DNA of 64,000 nucleotides from Allobosea sp. BK604. GTDB lineage: Bacteria > Pseudomonadota > Alphaproteobacteria > Rhizobiales > Beijerinckiaceae. The DNA is taken from contig NZ_SLZF01000004.1 in assembly GCF_004341515.1 (NCBI RefSeq), positions 496,001-560,000 on the forward strand, written 5' to 3'. The translations under genes were made by a program, and so were the position numbers. The notes below the pieces were generated by a model. It was not told where the DNA came from and ran no database searches. It saw only the letters and a list, made by a program, of their open reading frames with translations. This document shows, piece after piece, positions 8,768 through 16,538 of the stretch (positions are counted from its first letter, which is position 1; the number at the start of each line of letters is the position of its first letter).

Positions 8768-9292
8768 ATGGTCCGAGAGAACGAGATCCGCAAGGCCGAG
8801 ATGGCTGTCGAGCCGCCGCCGGCCAGCGATGCCGGCCTGGTCTTCATCGGCCGGATCCGCACGCCCTGGACCTCGCGGCTGACCTGTCCGCGCCAGGGCA
8901 GGGCGGACGGGCCGATCTGCCGGATCGAGCTGTTCGAGCCCTGGGTGGCCGCGCTCGACGGCATCGAGCGCTTCGAGCGGCTTGAGGTGCTGTACTGGCT
9001 GCATCTGTCGCGGCGCGATCTCGTGCGCCAGAGCCCGGCCGATGATGGCCAGACCTATGGCACCTTCTCGCTGCGCTCGCCGGTCAGGCCCAATCCGATC
9101 GGCACGTCGATCGCCCATCTCGTCGGGCGTGAAGGCCCGGTGCTGCTGGTGCGCGGCCTCGATTGCCTCGACGACACGCCGCTGCTCGACCTGAAACCCG
9201 ACCGCAGCCTGTTCACGCCGATCGCGCCGCCGCAACCGGGCGACTTCGAGATCGGCGATAGTCAAAGCGCCGCAATGGCGGAGCGGACATGA
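8768..9292 (+). CDS. TrmO/TsaA-like SAM-dependent methyltransferase family protein
   Basis: 174 residues of the TsaA-like (UPF0066) family, whose characterised member TrmO methylates t6A37 of threonyl tRNA using S-adenosylmethionine. Family motifs are visible: FIGRIRTPW near the start, [22 protein letters not shown] (core GIERFERL), WLHLSRRD, and [12 protein letters not shown]. coli TrmO is about 235 residues; this protein lacks the C-terminal extension and may have another substrate. The ATG at 8768 is one of several possible starts (8708, 8801); no strong Shine-Dalgarno decides. It is the first gene of an apparent five-gene operon with a Fec-type importer and a ModA-like protein, 34 bp before the next gene. 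Confidence 0.8.
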   Translation: MVRENEIRKAEMAVEPPPASDAGLVFIGRIRTPWTSRLTCPRQGRADGPICRIELFEPWVAALDGIERFERLEVLYWLHLSRRDLVRQSPADDGQTYGTFSLRSPVRPNPIGTSIAHLVGREGPVLLVRGLDCLDDTPLLDLKPDRSLFTPIAPPQPGDFEIGDSQSAAMAERT

Positions 9293-9326
9293 TCGCGGGC
9301 CCTTTGGCCGAGCAGGAGCAGAAAAG

Positions 9327-10379
9327 ATGAGATTTCGCACGCTGATCGCTTCCCTGACCCTGGCCGCGCTGTCGCTGCTGGCCGTGCCGGCCTGGGCCGA
9401 CCGACTGGTGACCGACCAGCTCGGTCGCCAGGTCAAGATTCCCGACAAGGTCGCCCGCGCCGTCGTGCTGCAGCACCAGGCGCTCAACCTGATCGTCCAG
9501 CTCGATGCGGTCGACGAGGTCGTCGGCATCCTCGACGACTGGAAGCGCCAGCTCGGCGCCAATTATGTCCGGCTCGCACCCCAGCTCGAGAAGCTCCCGA
9601 CGCCGGGCGGGCTGACCAAGGTGAATATCGAGGCACTGCTGAAGCTGAAGCCGGATGTCGTCTTCGTCACCCACTACGCGCCGCCCGACATGATCAAGCA
9701 GATGGAGAACGCCGGCCTTGCGGTGATCGGCATCGCGATGATGACGGCGCCGCCGACCGAGGCCGCCAAGCTCAACCCCGTCGTTGCCGACGAGGAGGCC
9801 GCCTATGCGACCGGCTATCCCGAGGCGATCCGGCTGATCGGCGACATCCTCAACCGCAAGCAGCAGGCCGAGGAGCTGATCACCTATTCGCTGGAGAAGC
9901 GGAAGGTGGTTCAGGACCGGCTCGCCGACCTGACGGAAGCGCAGCGCGTGCCGGTCTACATGGCCAATCCCGATCTCACGACCTATGGCACCGGCAAGTA
10001 TACCGGGTTGCTGATGCGCCGCGCCGGCGCGGCCAATGTCGCAAGCACCATCGTCGGCTACAAGCAGGTCTCGATGGAGGACGTGCTGAAGTGGAATCCG
10101 GCGGTGATCTTCGTGCAGGAGCGCTATCCATCCGTCGTCGACGAGATCAAGCGCGCTCCCGCCTGGCAGCCGATCGACGCGGTCAAGAACGGCCGGGTCT
10201 ACCTGATGCCTGAATATGCCAAGGCCTGGGGGCATCCGATGCCGGAGGCTCTCGCCCTCGGCGAGCTTTGGATGGCCAAGACTCTCTATCCCGCGCGCTT
10301 CGCCGATATCGACCTGCAGAAGGAGGTCGACGCTTACTACCGGCGCTTCTACCGCACGGGCTACGATTCCTTCCACTGA
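9327..10379 (+). CDS. Periplasmic binding protein of a FecB/BtuF-type ABC importer
   Basis: 350 residues with a Sec signal peptide (hydrophobic core LTLAALSLLAVP, AWA-D cleavage). The mature part shows the TroA/FecB two-lobe pattern: VTDQLGRQVKIPDKVARAVVL, IEALLKLKPDVVFVTH, the linking helix, and KWNPAVIFVQ, then AVKNGRVYLMPEYAK. Such proteins bind iron-siderophores, cobalamin, heme or, in the MolBCA/WtpA-like minority, oxyanions such as molybdate. It is followed 13 bp later by its permease. The ligand cannot be read from sequence; the ModA-like gene in the same operon makes molybdate or tungstate a reasonable hypothesis. Confidence 0.88.
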   Translation: MRFRTLIASLTLAALSLLAVPAWADRLVTDQLGRQVKIPDKVARAVVLQHQALNLIVQLDAVDEVVGILDDWKRQLGANYVRLAPQLEKLPTPGGLTKVNIEALLKLKPDVVFVTHYAPPDMIKQMENAGLAVIGIAMMTAPPTEAAKLNPVVADEEAAYATGYPEAIRLIGDILNRKQQAEELITYSLEKRKVVQDRLADLTEAQRVPVYMANPDLTTYGTGKYTGLLMRRAGAANVASTIVGYKQVSMEDVLKWNPAVIFVQERYPSVVDEIKRAPAWQPIDAVKNGRVYLMPEYAKAWGHPMPEALALGELWMAKTLYPARFADIDLQKEVDAYYRRFYRTGYDSFH

Positions 10380-10392
10380 GCCGGCCTCGCGC

Positions 10393-11430
10393 GTGTCACG
10401 CTCCGCTGCGGCCGGGAGCCTCAGGCCCGGCCTCGTCATCGCCATTCTCGCGCTGCTGCTGCTTTTGGCAGCGCTCGTCTCGCTCGGCCTCGGGCGCTAC
10501 GAGATCCCGCCGTTGCGCGTCGTGCAGATCCTGTTCTCCGGCATCCTCCCCGCCGACGCCGGCCTGTCGGAGATCGAGCGTAATGTCGTTCTCAATGTCC
10601 GCTTGCCGCGTATCCTGACGGCGATCTTCGCGGGTGCGGGCCTGGCGCTTTGCGGTGCGGCGCTTCAGGGCGTCTTCCGCAATCCGCTGGTCGGCCCGCA
10701 CATTATCGGCGTCTCCTCGGGCGCAGCCTTCGGCGGCACGCTGGCGATCCTGCTCAGCGCCTCGCAGAGCCTGTTGCTCTTACTGGCCTTCGCCTTCGGC
10801 GTGCTTTCGCTGCTGATGGTCTACGCGCTGCACGCGCTGGTCGGGCGGCGCAACATGCTGGCGCTCGTGCTCGCCGGCGTCATCATAGGCGGCTTCTTTG
10901 GTGCGCTGGTCAGCCTGGCGCAGTATCTCGCCGATACCGAGGAGAAGCTGCCGCGCATCGTCTTCTGGCTGCTCGGCAGCTTCGCCACCGCCGATTACGA
11001 GAAGCTCCGGCTGATGCTCGGGCCGCTGCTGATCGGAGGCGTGCTGCTGATCCTGCTGCGCTGGCGCATCAACATCCTCTCGCTCGGCGATGATGACGCG
11101 CAGGCGCTCGGCATCTCGGTTGCCGGCACGCGCTGGCTGATCCTGGTGCTGATCGGGCTCGTCGTCTCGGCCCAGGTCGCGGTCAGCGGCGTCATCGGCT
11201 GGGTCGGGCTCGTGGTGCCGCATATCGCCCGCATGCTGGTGGGCCCCGATCATCGTCCGCTGCTGCCGGCTTCGCTCATAGCCGGCGCGCTCTACATGGT
11301 TCTGATCGACGATCTCGCCCGGACGATGACCGACAGCGAGATCCCGCTCGGCATCCTCACCGCCTTGCTCGGCGCGCCGATCTTCGTGCTGATCTTCTTC
11401 CGCAGCCAGCGGGGAGGACGCGATGGCTGA
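10393..11430 (+). CDS. FecCD-family ABC transporter permease
   Basis: 345 residues, of which about eight to ten hydrophobic stretches span the inner membrane. Family marks include LPRILTAIFAGAGLALCGAALQGVFRNPLVGPHIIG (key part NPLVGPHIIG), GLGRYEIPPLRV near the N-terminus, and GVIGWVGLVVPHIAR, the cytoplasmic coupling region. The GTG start at 10393 is inferred: the longer in-frame reading from 10216 overlaps the whole end of the binding protein and has no membrane character. It begins 13 bp after the binding-protein stop and its end overlaps the ATPase gene by 8 bp, so the three are co-translated. Confidence 0.92.
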   Translation: MSRSAAAGSLRPGLVIAILALLLLLAALVSLGLGRYEIPPLRVVQILFSGILPADAGLSEIERNVVLNVRLPRILTAIFAGAGLALCGAALQGVFRNPLVGPHIIGVSSGAAFGGTLAILLSASQSLLLLLAFAFGVLSLLMVYALHALVGRRNMLALVLAGVIIGGFFGALVSLAQYLADTEEKLPRIVFWLLGSFATADYEKLRLMLGPLLIGGVLLILLRWRINILSLGDDDAQALGISVAGTRWLILVLIGLVVSAQVAVSGVIGWVGLVVPHIARMLVGPDHRPLLPASLIAGALYMVLIDDLARTMTDSEIPLGILTALLGAPIFVLIFFRSQRGGRDG

Positions 11431-12226
11431 GGCGATGATCACGATCAACCGGGCCGGCCACAGCTATGACGGCAGGCGCTGGCAATATCGCGCGCTCGAC
11501 CTCACGGTGACGCGCGGCGAGGTCGTCGCGGTGCTCGGCCCCAATGGCCGCGGCAAGTCGACCTTGCTGCGCTCGATCGTCGGCCTGAACCGGCCGAGTG
11601 CGGGGTCGATCGCAACGAGCGGCCCCGTCGGTTTCGTGCCGCAGGATTTCAGCGCGCCCTTCTCCTACAGCGTGCTCGATATCGTGCTGATGGGCCGGGC
11701 GCGCCATATCCATGCGCTCGGCGTACCGGGAAAGCGCGATATCGCGATCGCGCGCAAGGCCTTGGCGACGTTGGGGATCGAGGATTTCGCCGAGCGTGGC
11801 TTCGACACGCTGTCGGGCGGCGAGCGGCAGCTTGCCCTGATCGCCCGGGCGCTCGCGAGCGAATGTCCGATCCTGCTGCTGGACGAGCCCGCCTCCGCGC
11901 TTGACCTGAAGAATCAGGACCTGGTCCTTGGCTTCATCCGGCAAATCGCGGGCATTGGGGGGTTGACGGTGGTTTTCACCACGCATCAGCCCAACCATGC
12001 GCTCGCTGTGGCCGACCGCGCACTGCTGATGGGCGAGGGCGACAGCTACCGGATCGGCACGCTCGCGGAGGTAATGACCGAGGCCAACCTGGCGGCGCTC
12101 TATCATCTGCCGGTCAGGATGATCTCCTATGCCGAGGATGATGTGGAATTGATCACCTTCGCGCCGACATTCCGCTCGCAATTCGAGCGGGCGCGCGCGG
12201 AGCGCCATGATGGGCAAGAGCCATGA
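11423..12226 (+). CDS. FecE-type ABC transporter ATP-binding protein
   Basis: 267 residues. Walker A is GPNGRGKST (note Arg in place of the usual Ala/Ser), the signature motif is LSGGERQLALIARAL, and Walker B is ILLLDEPASALD, followed by the switch His in FTTHQPNHAL. This is the ATPase of the FecB/FecCD importer; it energises transport at the inner membrane. It overlaps the permease by 8 bp and the ModA-like gene by 4 bp (ATGA), strong evidence for a single operon. The Arg in Walker A is unusual but the lysine-serine core is intact. Confidence 0.93.
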   Translation: MAEAMITINRAGHSYDGRRWQYRALDLTVTRGEVVAVLGPNGRGKSTLLRSIVGLNRPSAGSIATSGPVGFVPQDFSAPFSYSVLDIVLMGRARHIHALGVPGKRDIAIARKALATLGIEDFAERGFDTLSGGERQLALIARALASECPILLLDEPASALDLKNQDLVLGFIRQIAGIGGLTVVFTTHQPNHALAVADRALLMGEGDSYRIGTLAEVMTEANLAALYHLPVRMISYAEDDVELITFAPTFRSQFERARAERHDGQEP

Positions 12227-12999
12227 CGATTTCTGCCGTTGATGGCGCTGCCGCAGCAGGAGCCGTTCCCGTCGTGCTCTATGCCGCAGGAAGCCTGCGC
12301 CCGGCCTTCGAGCAACTGCTTCCTGCCTTTACGCAAAAGACCGGCCACGAGATTCGGACCACGTTCGGGCCGGCCGGCTTGCTGCGGGAGCGGATCGAGC
12401 GCGGCGAGCGCGCCGATATCTTCGCCTCCGCCAATATGGCGCATCCCGAGCGCCTCTTCGCACAGGGGCTGTTCGAGCAACCGGCCTGTTTCGCCCGCAA
12501 TCGCATCTGCGTGCTGGCGCGGCGCGAGCTCGGCCTGACCTCCGCGAATCTCCTCGAGATATTGCTCGATCCACAGATCAAGCTGGGCACCTCGACGCCA
12601 GAGGCCGACCCCTCCGGCGATTATGCGCTGGCGGTGTTTGCGCGTGCCGAAGCCGTTCGGCCCGGCGCCGAGGCGATCCTGACGGCGAAGGCACGCCACC
12701 TCGTCGGCGGCCGCCAGCCACTCGCTCTTCCGGAAGGCCGTGCGGCCGGAGAATGGCTCATCGCGACCGGTCAGGCCGACATCTTCCTGAGTTATTGGAC
12801 GAGTGCGCAACAATCGGCCGGCAATGCCGCAGTCGAGATCATCAAGCTTCCGGCCGAGCTGAGCATCGTGGCGGAGTATGGGCTATCGATGGCGGCGCAG
12901 GCGGTTCCGGCGACCTCTGTATTGGCGCGCCATATCATGTCCGATGAAGGACAGCGCATTCTTCAAGACCGGGGCTTCGACGCGGCCCGAACCCCTTAG
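12223..12999 (+). CDS. ModA-like oxyanion-binding protein without signal peptide
   Basis: 258 residues of the ModA/WtpA periplasmic-binding fold, which binds molybdate or tungstate. Ligand-site blocks are visible: YAAGSLRPAFEQLLPAF (core AAGSL), ADIFASANMAHPERL, TSTPEADPSGDYA, and ADIFLSYWTSA, which hold the Ser, Ala and Tyr contacts of ModA-type sites. There is no N-terminal signal peptide: the sequence starts MTISAVDGAAAAGAV and enters the fold by residue 17. The start cannot be extended because it overlaps the ATPase by ATGA. It is therefore predicted cytosolic, and may be a molybdate sensor, carrier or store rather than a transport component; this is inference. Confidence 0.82.
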   Translation: MTISAVDGAAAAGAVPVVLYAAGSLRPAFEQLLPAFTQKTGHEIRTTFGPAGLLRERIERGERADIFASANMAHPERLFAQGLFEQPACFARNRICVLARRELGLTSANLLEILLDPQIKLGTSTPEADPSGDYALAVFARAEAVRPGAEAILTAKARHLVGGRQPLALPEGRAAGEWLIATGQADIFLSYWTSAQQSAGNAAVEIIKLPAELSIVAEYGLSMAAQAVPATSVLARHIMSDEGQRILQDRGFDAARTP

Positions 13000-13443
13000 C
13001 GAGCCGCGTCGCGGCAGCGGCGCATGGAAGCGTCGGTCGCTTGCGCTTGTCTTGAGCGCACCGATAGCGGCCATACCACCAAGACCGGTGAGGCCGGCAT
13101 TCCTGAATGGGCCCGCGGCACGTCCGCCCCGACCCTGTTGAGCAAGTCAGCACGCAGGGCAGCCCGCGTTCGGCGCTGGCGCAAAGGCGCGCGCCTATTG
13201 ACGGCGACAGCATCAGCTCAGTCGACACGCCCTGCCGTATTGATGACGCATTCACCCATCACCAAAATATATCTACTAGACTTTTGAGAATAACCATCCG
13301 ATCAATTCACGTAACTAGGATCATCTATCAAAGTATTGGAGATTAATTAGAACGAATTTCGAAACAAATTCGCAGACGACTCGCCAAACTCTTGAATCAT
13401 CGCCGATTTCATCCTGCCCGTCTTAACGAACCTGCGAGTAGAC
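13000..13443. promoter_or_regulatory. Intergenic region with AT-rich island and 20-bp dyad
   Basis: 444 bp without a credible gene. The first half has ordinary high GC, but 13261-13380 is about one-third G+C by hand count (40 of 120), far below the surroundings. Within it, CGAATTT and AAATTCG at 13353-13359 and 13366-13372 form a perfect 7-bp dyad with a 6-bp spacer. It precedes the epimerase gene of the glycan cluster and probably carries its promoter. Such AT-rich leaders are typical targets of nucleoid-type repressors or of horizontally acquired cell-surface loci. Confidence 0.5.
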
Positions 13444-14418
13444 ATGCCAATCGCCATGACCGACGCTCCGAGGCTCGACGGTACCCGATGCCTCATCATG
13501 GGAGGCGGCGGCTTTCTCGGTGTCCACCTGGCCAATGCCTTGATTCGTCAGGGCGCCGTGGTGCGCGCCTTCGGGCGCAGCCTGACCGATCCCACCGAGC
13601 TCGATAGGCGGGTCCGCTGGAGCTGCGGACATTTCGAGGATGTCGAGGCGGTCGCCGAAGCGGCGCGCGGCCAGGAGATCGTGTTCCACCTTCTGAGCGG
13701 CTCCGTGCCGGGACAACCCGGCCAGAAACCGGCTTCCGATCTCGAGACGAACGTTGTCGGCACCTTGCGCTTGCTTGACATCTGCAACGCGGCCGCCGTC
13801 AGGCGCGTCGTCTTCGCCTCGTCGGGCGGCACCGTCTATGGCCCGGCTGAGCGGTTTCCGACCCCTGAAGCTGCGGCTACCGATCCGATCTCGGCCTATG
13901 GCGTCGGCAAGCTCGCGATCGAAAAGTACCTTGCCCTCTATCAGCATCTCTACGGGCTCGAATATCTCGCCCTGCGCATCGCCAACGTCTATGGGCCGCT
14001 GCAATCGACATTGAAGCGCCAGGGCGTCGTCGCGGCGATGCTCGACCATGCGCTCGCCGGCAAGCCGCTGGAGATCTGGGGCACGGGCGAAGTGGTGCGC
14101 GATTTCGTGCATGTCGACGATGTCGTCTCGGCCCTCCTGCTGGCGGCGACCTATGACGGCCCGCACCGCGTCATGAATGTCGGATCGGGGACCGGGCTCA
14201 GCATCAATCAGGTCGCGAGCGATATCGAGGCCGTCGCCGGCACGACCAGCCTGTCGCGGATCTATCGCGCCGGACGTGCCGCGGATGTGCCGGTCAATAT
14301 CCTCGATATCTCGCTGATCACCCGGGAGACGCCATGGCGGCCGAGGCGTCCCTGGCTCGATGGCCTGCGCAGCACCGCCCGCTGGATGGCGGCCCAGCGC
14401 CAGGGCCGGCTCGTTTGA
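13444..14418 (+). CDS. NAD-dependent epimerase/dehydratase (extended SDR, sugar nucleotide)
   Basis: 324 residues. The N-terminus has the extended-SDR Rossmann loop MGGGGFLG, then VFHLLSGS, the catalytic Ser region in FASSGGTVYG, and Tyr-x3-Lys in YGVGKLAIEKYL. The C-terminal half carries the family motifs LRIANVYGP and RDFVHVDDVV, typical of UDP-glucose 4-epimerase and dTDP-glucose 4,6-dehydratase-like enzymes. It should convert a nucleotide sugar for the two downstream genes. The start at 13444 is the first ATG; 13456 is a possible alternative. The exact sugar is not determinable. The gene stands downstream of an AT-rich island. Confidence 0.9.
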   Translation: MPIAMTDAPRLDGTRCLIMGGGGFLGVHLANALIRQGAVVRAFGRSLTDPTELDRRVRWSCGHFEDVEAVAEAARGQEIVFHLLSGSVPGQPGQKPASDLETNVVGTLRLLDICNAAAVRRVVFASSGGTVYGPAERFPTPEAAATDPISAYGVGKLAIEKYLALYQHLYGLEYLALRIANVYGPLQSTLKRQGVVAAMLDHALAGKPLEIWGTGEVVRDFVHVDDVVSALLLAATYDGPHRVMNVGSGTGLSINQVASDIEAVAGTTSLSRIYRAGRAADVPVNILDISLITRETPWRPRRPWLDGLRSTARWMAAQRQGRLV

Positions 14419-14455
14419 CGCGGCACGGAATCTCGAAGGTCGCGGGGAGCAGGAC

Positions 14456-16504
14456 GTGAACAGCAAGACAGAAGGGGATGTGCGGGCCGCCATCCTCATC
14501 CCCGCCTATGGCCAGCCGGGGCTGACCGCGGAGGCGCTTCATACGGCCATCGCCCAGCAGGCGGATTTCGCCTTCGCGGTCGTCGTCGTCAATGACGGCT
14601 GCCCTTCGCCCGAAACGCACGAGATCTGCCTCAACTTCGCAGCGACGTATCCGGGCAAGGTCTTCTATCTGAAAAAGGCGAATGGCGGCCTCAGCGCCGC
14701 CCGGAATTCCGGCCTGGAGTTCGCTCTTTCGGCGTTTCCGGCGCTGGAAGCGGTCTATTTCCTCGATTGCGACAACCATATCGGGCCGTTGCTGCTGCAG
14801 CGCATGGTCGATGCATTGCGCGCCTCCGACGAGACCGTCGGATGGGCCTATGCAGATGTCGACAAGTTCGGCTTCGCGAGCTTCGGCGACACGTCCGGGC
14901 GCTATTCCCCCCTGGAACACCTGTTCCGCAGCTTCTGCGAGGCCGGCAGCATGGTCTCGCGGCGCATGCTCGATGCCGGCGCCCGGTTCGACACGGCGAT
15001 GCGCAAGGGCGTCGAGGATTGGGATTTCTGGCTGCAAGGGCTCGGCAAGGGCTTTCGCGGCGTGCACGTCGCGGATGCCGGGTTTCGCTACCGGCGACGC
15101 GGCGAGAGCATGCTGGTCGAGGCCGAACGCGATATCGCTCCGATCCTCGCCTATATCCGTGGCAAGCACGCGCAGCTCTACAATGTGAAATCGGTGCTGC
15201 GCCTGGAGATCGAGGCGCGGGCGCGCTACGCCATCCATCATCCCGATACCGGCTTCGTCCGCTGCATGACCGCTACCGGGATGAGCGAGCTCATCACGCT
15301 CGACGATTATCTCGTCCGGCTGATGCGAGCCGCCGAGCGACCGGACTATGGGCACTGCCCCGGCCATCTGATCGTGATGGATCAAGCGCTCTTCGACACT
15401 CTGGCGGGCTGGCGCCTGCTCTCCGGCGTGCTCTGGAAGCTCGAATGCGCAGTGATGCAGGCTGCGATCGCCGCATGCTCGATCACGCTTCACCCTTCGC
15501 CTGACCGTACGGTGAGATGGCGCGCCGTCTCGTCCAGCCGGCTCACGGCACAGCAGATCCCATCGCCGCCGGAGACCGCGCAGGTCGTGGCAATCGAGGC
15601 AGGGGCTTTGCTGGCACAGCAATTTCCGGACGGCGCCTTCGCCACCGGCAATCATTGGCATGCGGTCAAGCCGTTCGGCGGTCGATTCTTCGATCTGGAG
15701 ATCGGCCGCGCGCATCCAGGTGAAACGCCGCCTGCAGTCGGAGAGGGTTTCGCATCGCTTCAACGCAGGCTGGAAGCGGTGGCGGTATCTCACGGTCGCG
15801 CGCTGTGGCGTGCCGCCGAGCATGACCGCTATCGGGCGCGTGCCGCCGTTCCGCGCGACCTCTATCCCGAGCTGTTCAACACGCCATCCGTCTTTCCGCC
15901 TGCCGCATCGCAGCGGAGCGTAGCGCTGGTCGTCGACGACGCCACGCCCGCCGCCATCGCTCTCGCGGCGCAGCTCGCCGAGGCACTGCGAGAGGAGGGG
16001 TATGGTCCGCACCTCGTCAGTTTCGGCGCGCTGCTCCCATACGGAGCGGCGCCTCCAGCAGACTTCGACGAGATCGTGGCGCTGCCGCTCGATTCACTGT
16101 GCGGAACCGAGGCCTCGAAGCGCCAGAGCTATCTCGGGACGAGCCTGCCGCTTCTGGACTGGCGCGACAGGCAAGCGGCGCTGGCGACGCTTGCCGCCTA
16201 TTCCCGCGTCGTCTCGGTTGGGAGTCACGTGCTGCACCTGATCGCCGGCGCTCTCCGGCAGTTGAAGGTCGAGACCTGGGCCGTTCTCGTTCGGCCAGAC
16301 GAGCAATCCGCCGTGGATTCGGTCACTGCATGCTCCGCCTTCGAACAGGCCTATGACGCGATCGTTCCGGATACGGAGGAGTTGCTGCATCTCTGCCGGG
16401 CGCTCGGCATTCCGGCAAGGAAGCTGCGCCTGTGGCCCGATGCCGCTCGGGCACTCGTCGCTGCGTCACCCAGCCGGGACGAGGCGGCACCAAGAATCCA
16501 ATGA
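14456..16504 (+). CDS. Family 2 glycosyltransferase fused to a C-terminal GT-B-like half domain
   Basis: 682 residues from a GTG at 14456, preceded by a GGGGAGCAGGA ribosome site; an ATG at 14360 overlaps the previous gene. Residues 12-250 are a GT2 domain: ILIPAYGQPGLT, VVVVNDGCPSP, the FLDCDN metal/nucleotide motif (DxD type), NGGLSAARNSGLEFA, and the VEDWDFWL acceptor-base motif. The middle is low in family signal. Residues about 480-670 resemble the N-terminal half of a GT-B (GT4-like) fold, ending YDAIVPDTEELLHLCRALG, but no C-terminal nucleotide-binding domain follows. It is predicted to build a cell-surface or secreted glycan with the flanking genes; the second domain may be degenerate. 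Confidence 0.78.
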   Translation: MNSKTEGDVRAAILIPAYGQPGLTAEALHTAIAQQADFAFAVVVVNDGCPSPETHEICLNFAATYPGKVFYLKKANGGLSAARNSGLEFALSAFPALEAVYFLDCDNHIGPLLLQRMVDALRASDETVGWAYADVDKFGFASFGDTSGRYSPLEHLFRSFCEAGSMVSRRMLDAGARFDTAMRKGVEDWDFWLQGLGKGFRGVHVADAGFRYRRRGESMLVEAERDIAPILAYIRGKHAQLYNVKSVLRLEIEARARYAIHHPDTGFVRCMTATGMSELITLDDYLVRLMRAAERPDYGHCPGHLIVMDQALFDTLAGWRLLSGVLWKLECAVMQAAIAACSITLHPSPDRTVRWRAVSSSRLTAQQIPSPPETAQVVAIEAGALLAQQFPDGAFATGNHWHAVKPFGGRFFDLEIGRAHPGETPPAVGEGFASLQRRLEAVAVSHGRALWRAAEHDRYRARAAVPRDLYPELFNTPSVFPPAASQRSVALVVDDATPAAIALAAQLAEALREEGYGPHLVSFGALLPYGAAPPADFDEIVALPLDSLCGTEASKRQSYLGTSLPLLDWRDRQAALATLAAYSRVVSVGSHVLHLIAGALRQLKVETWAVLVRPDEQSAVDSVTACSAFEQAYDAIVPDTEELLHLCRALGIPARKLRLWPDAARALVAASPSRDEAAPRIQ

Positions 16505-16538
16505 GAGCAAGAATCCAACGGGAGAAGGTCTCCATCTG

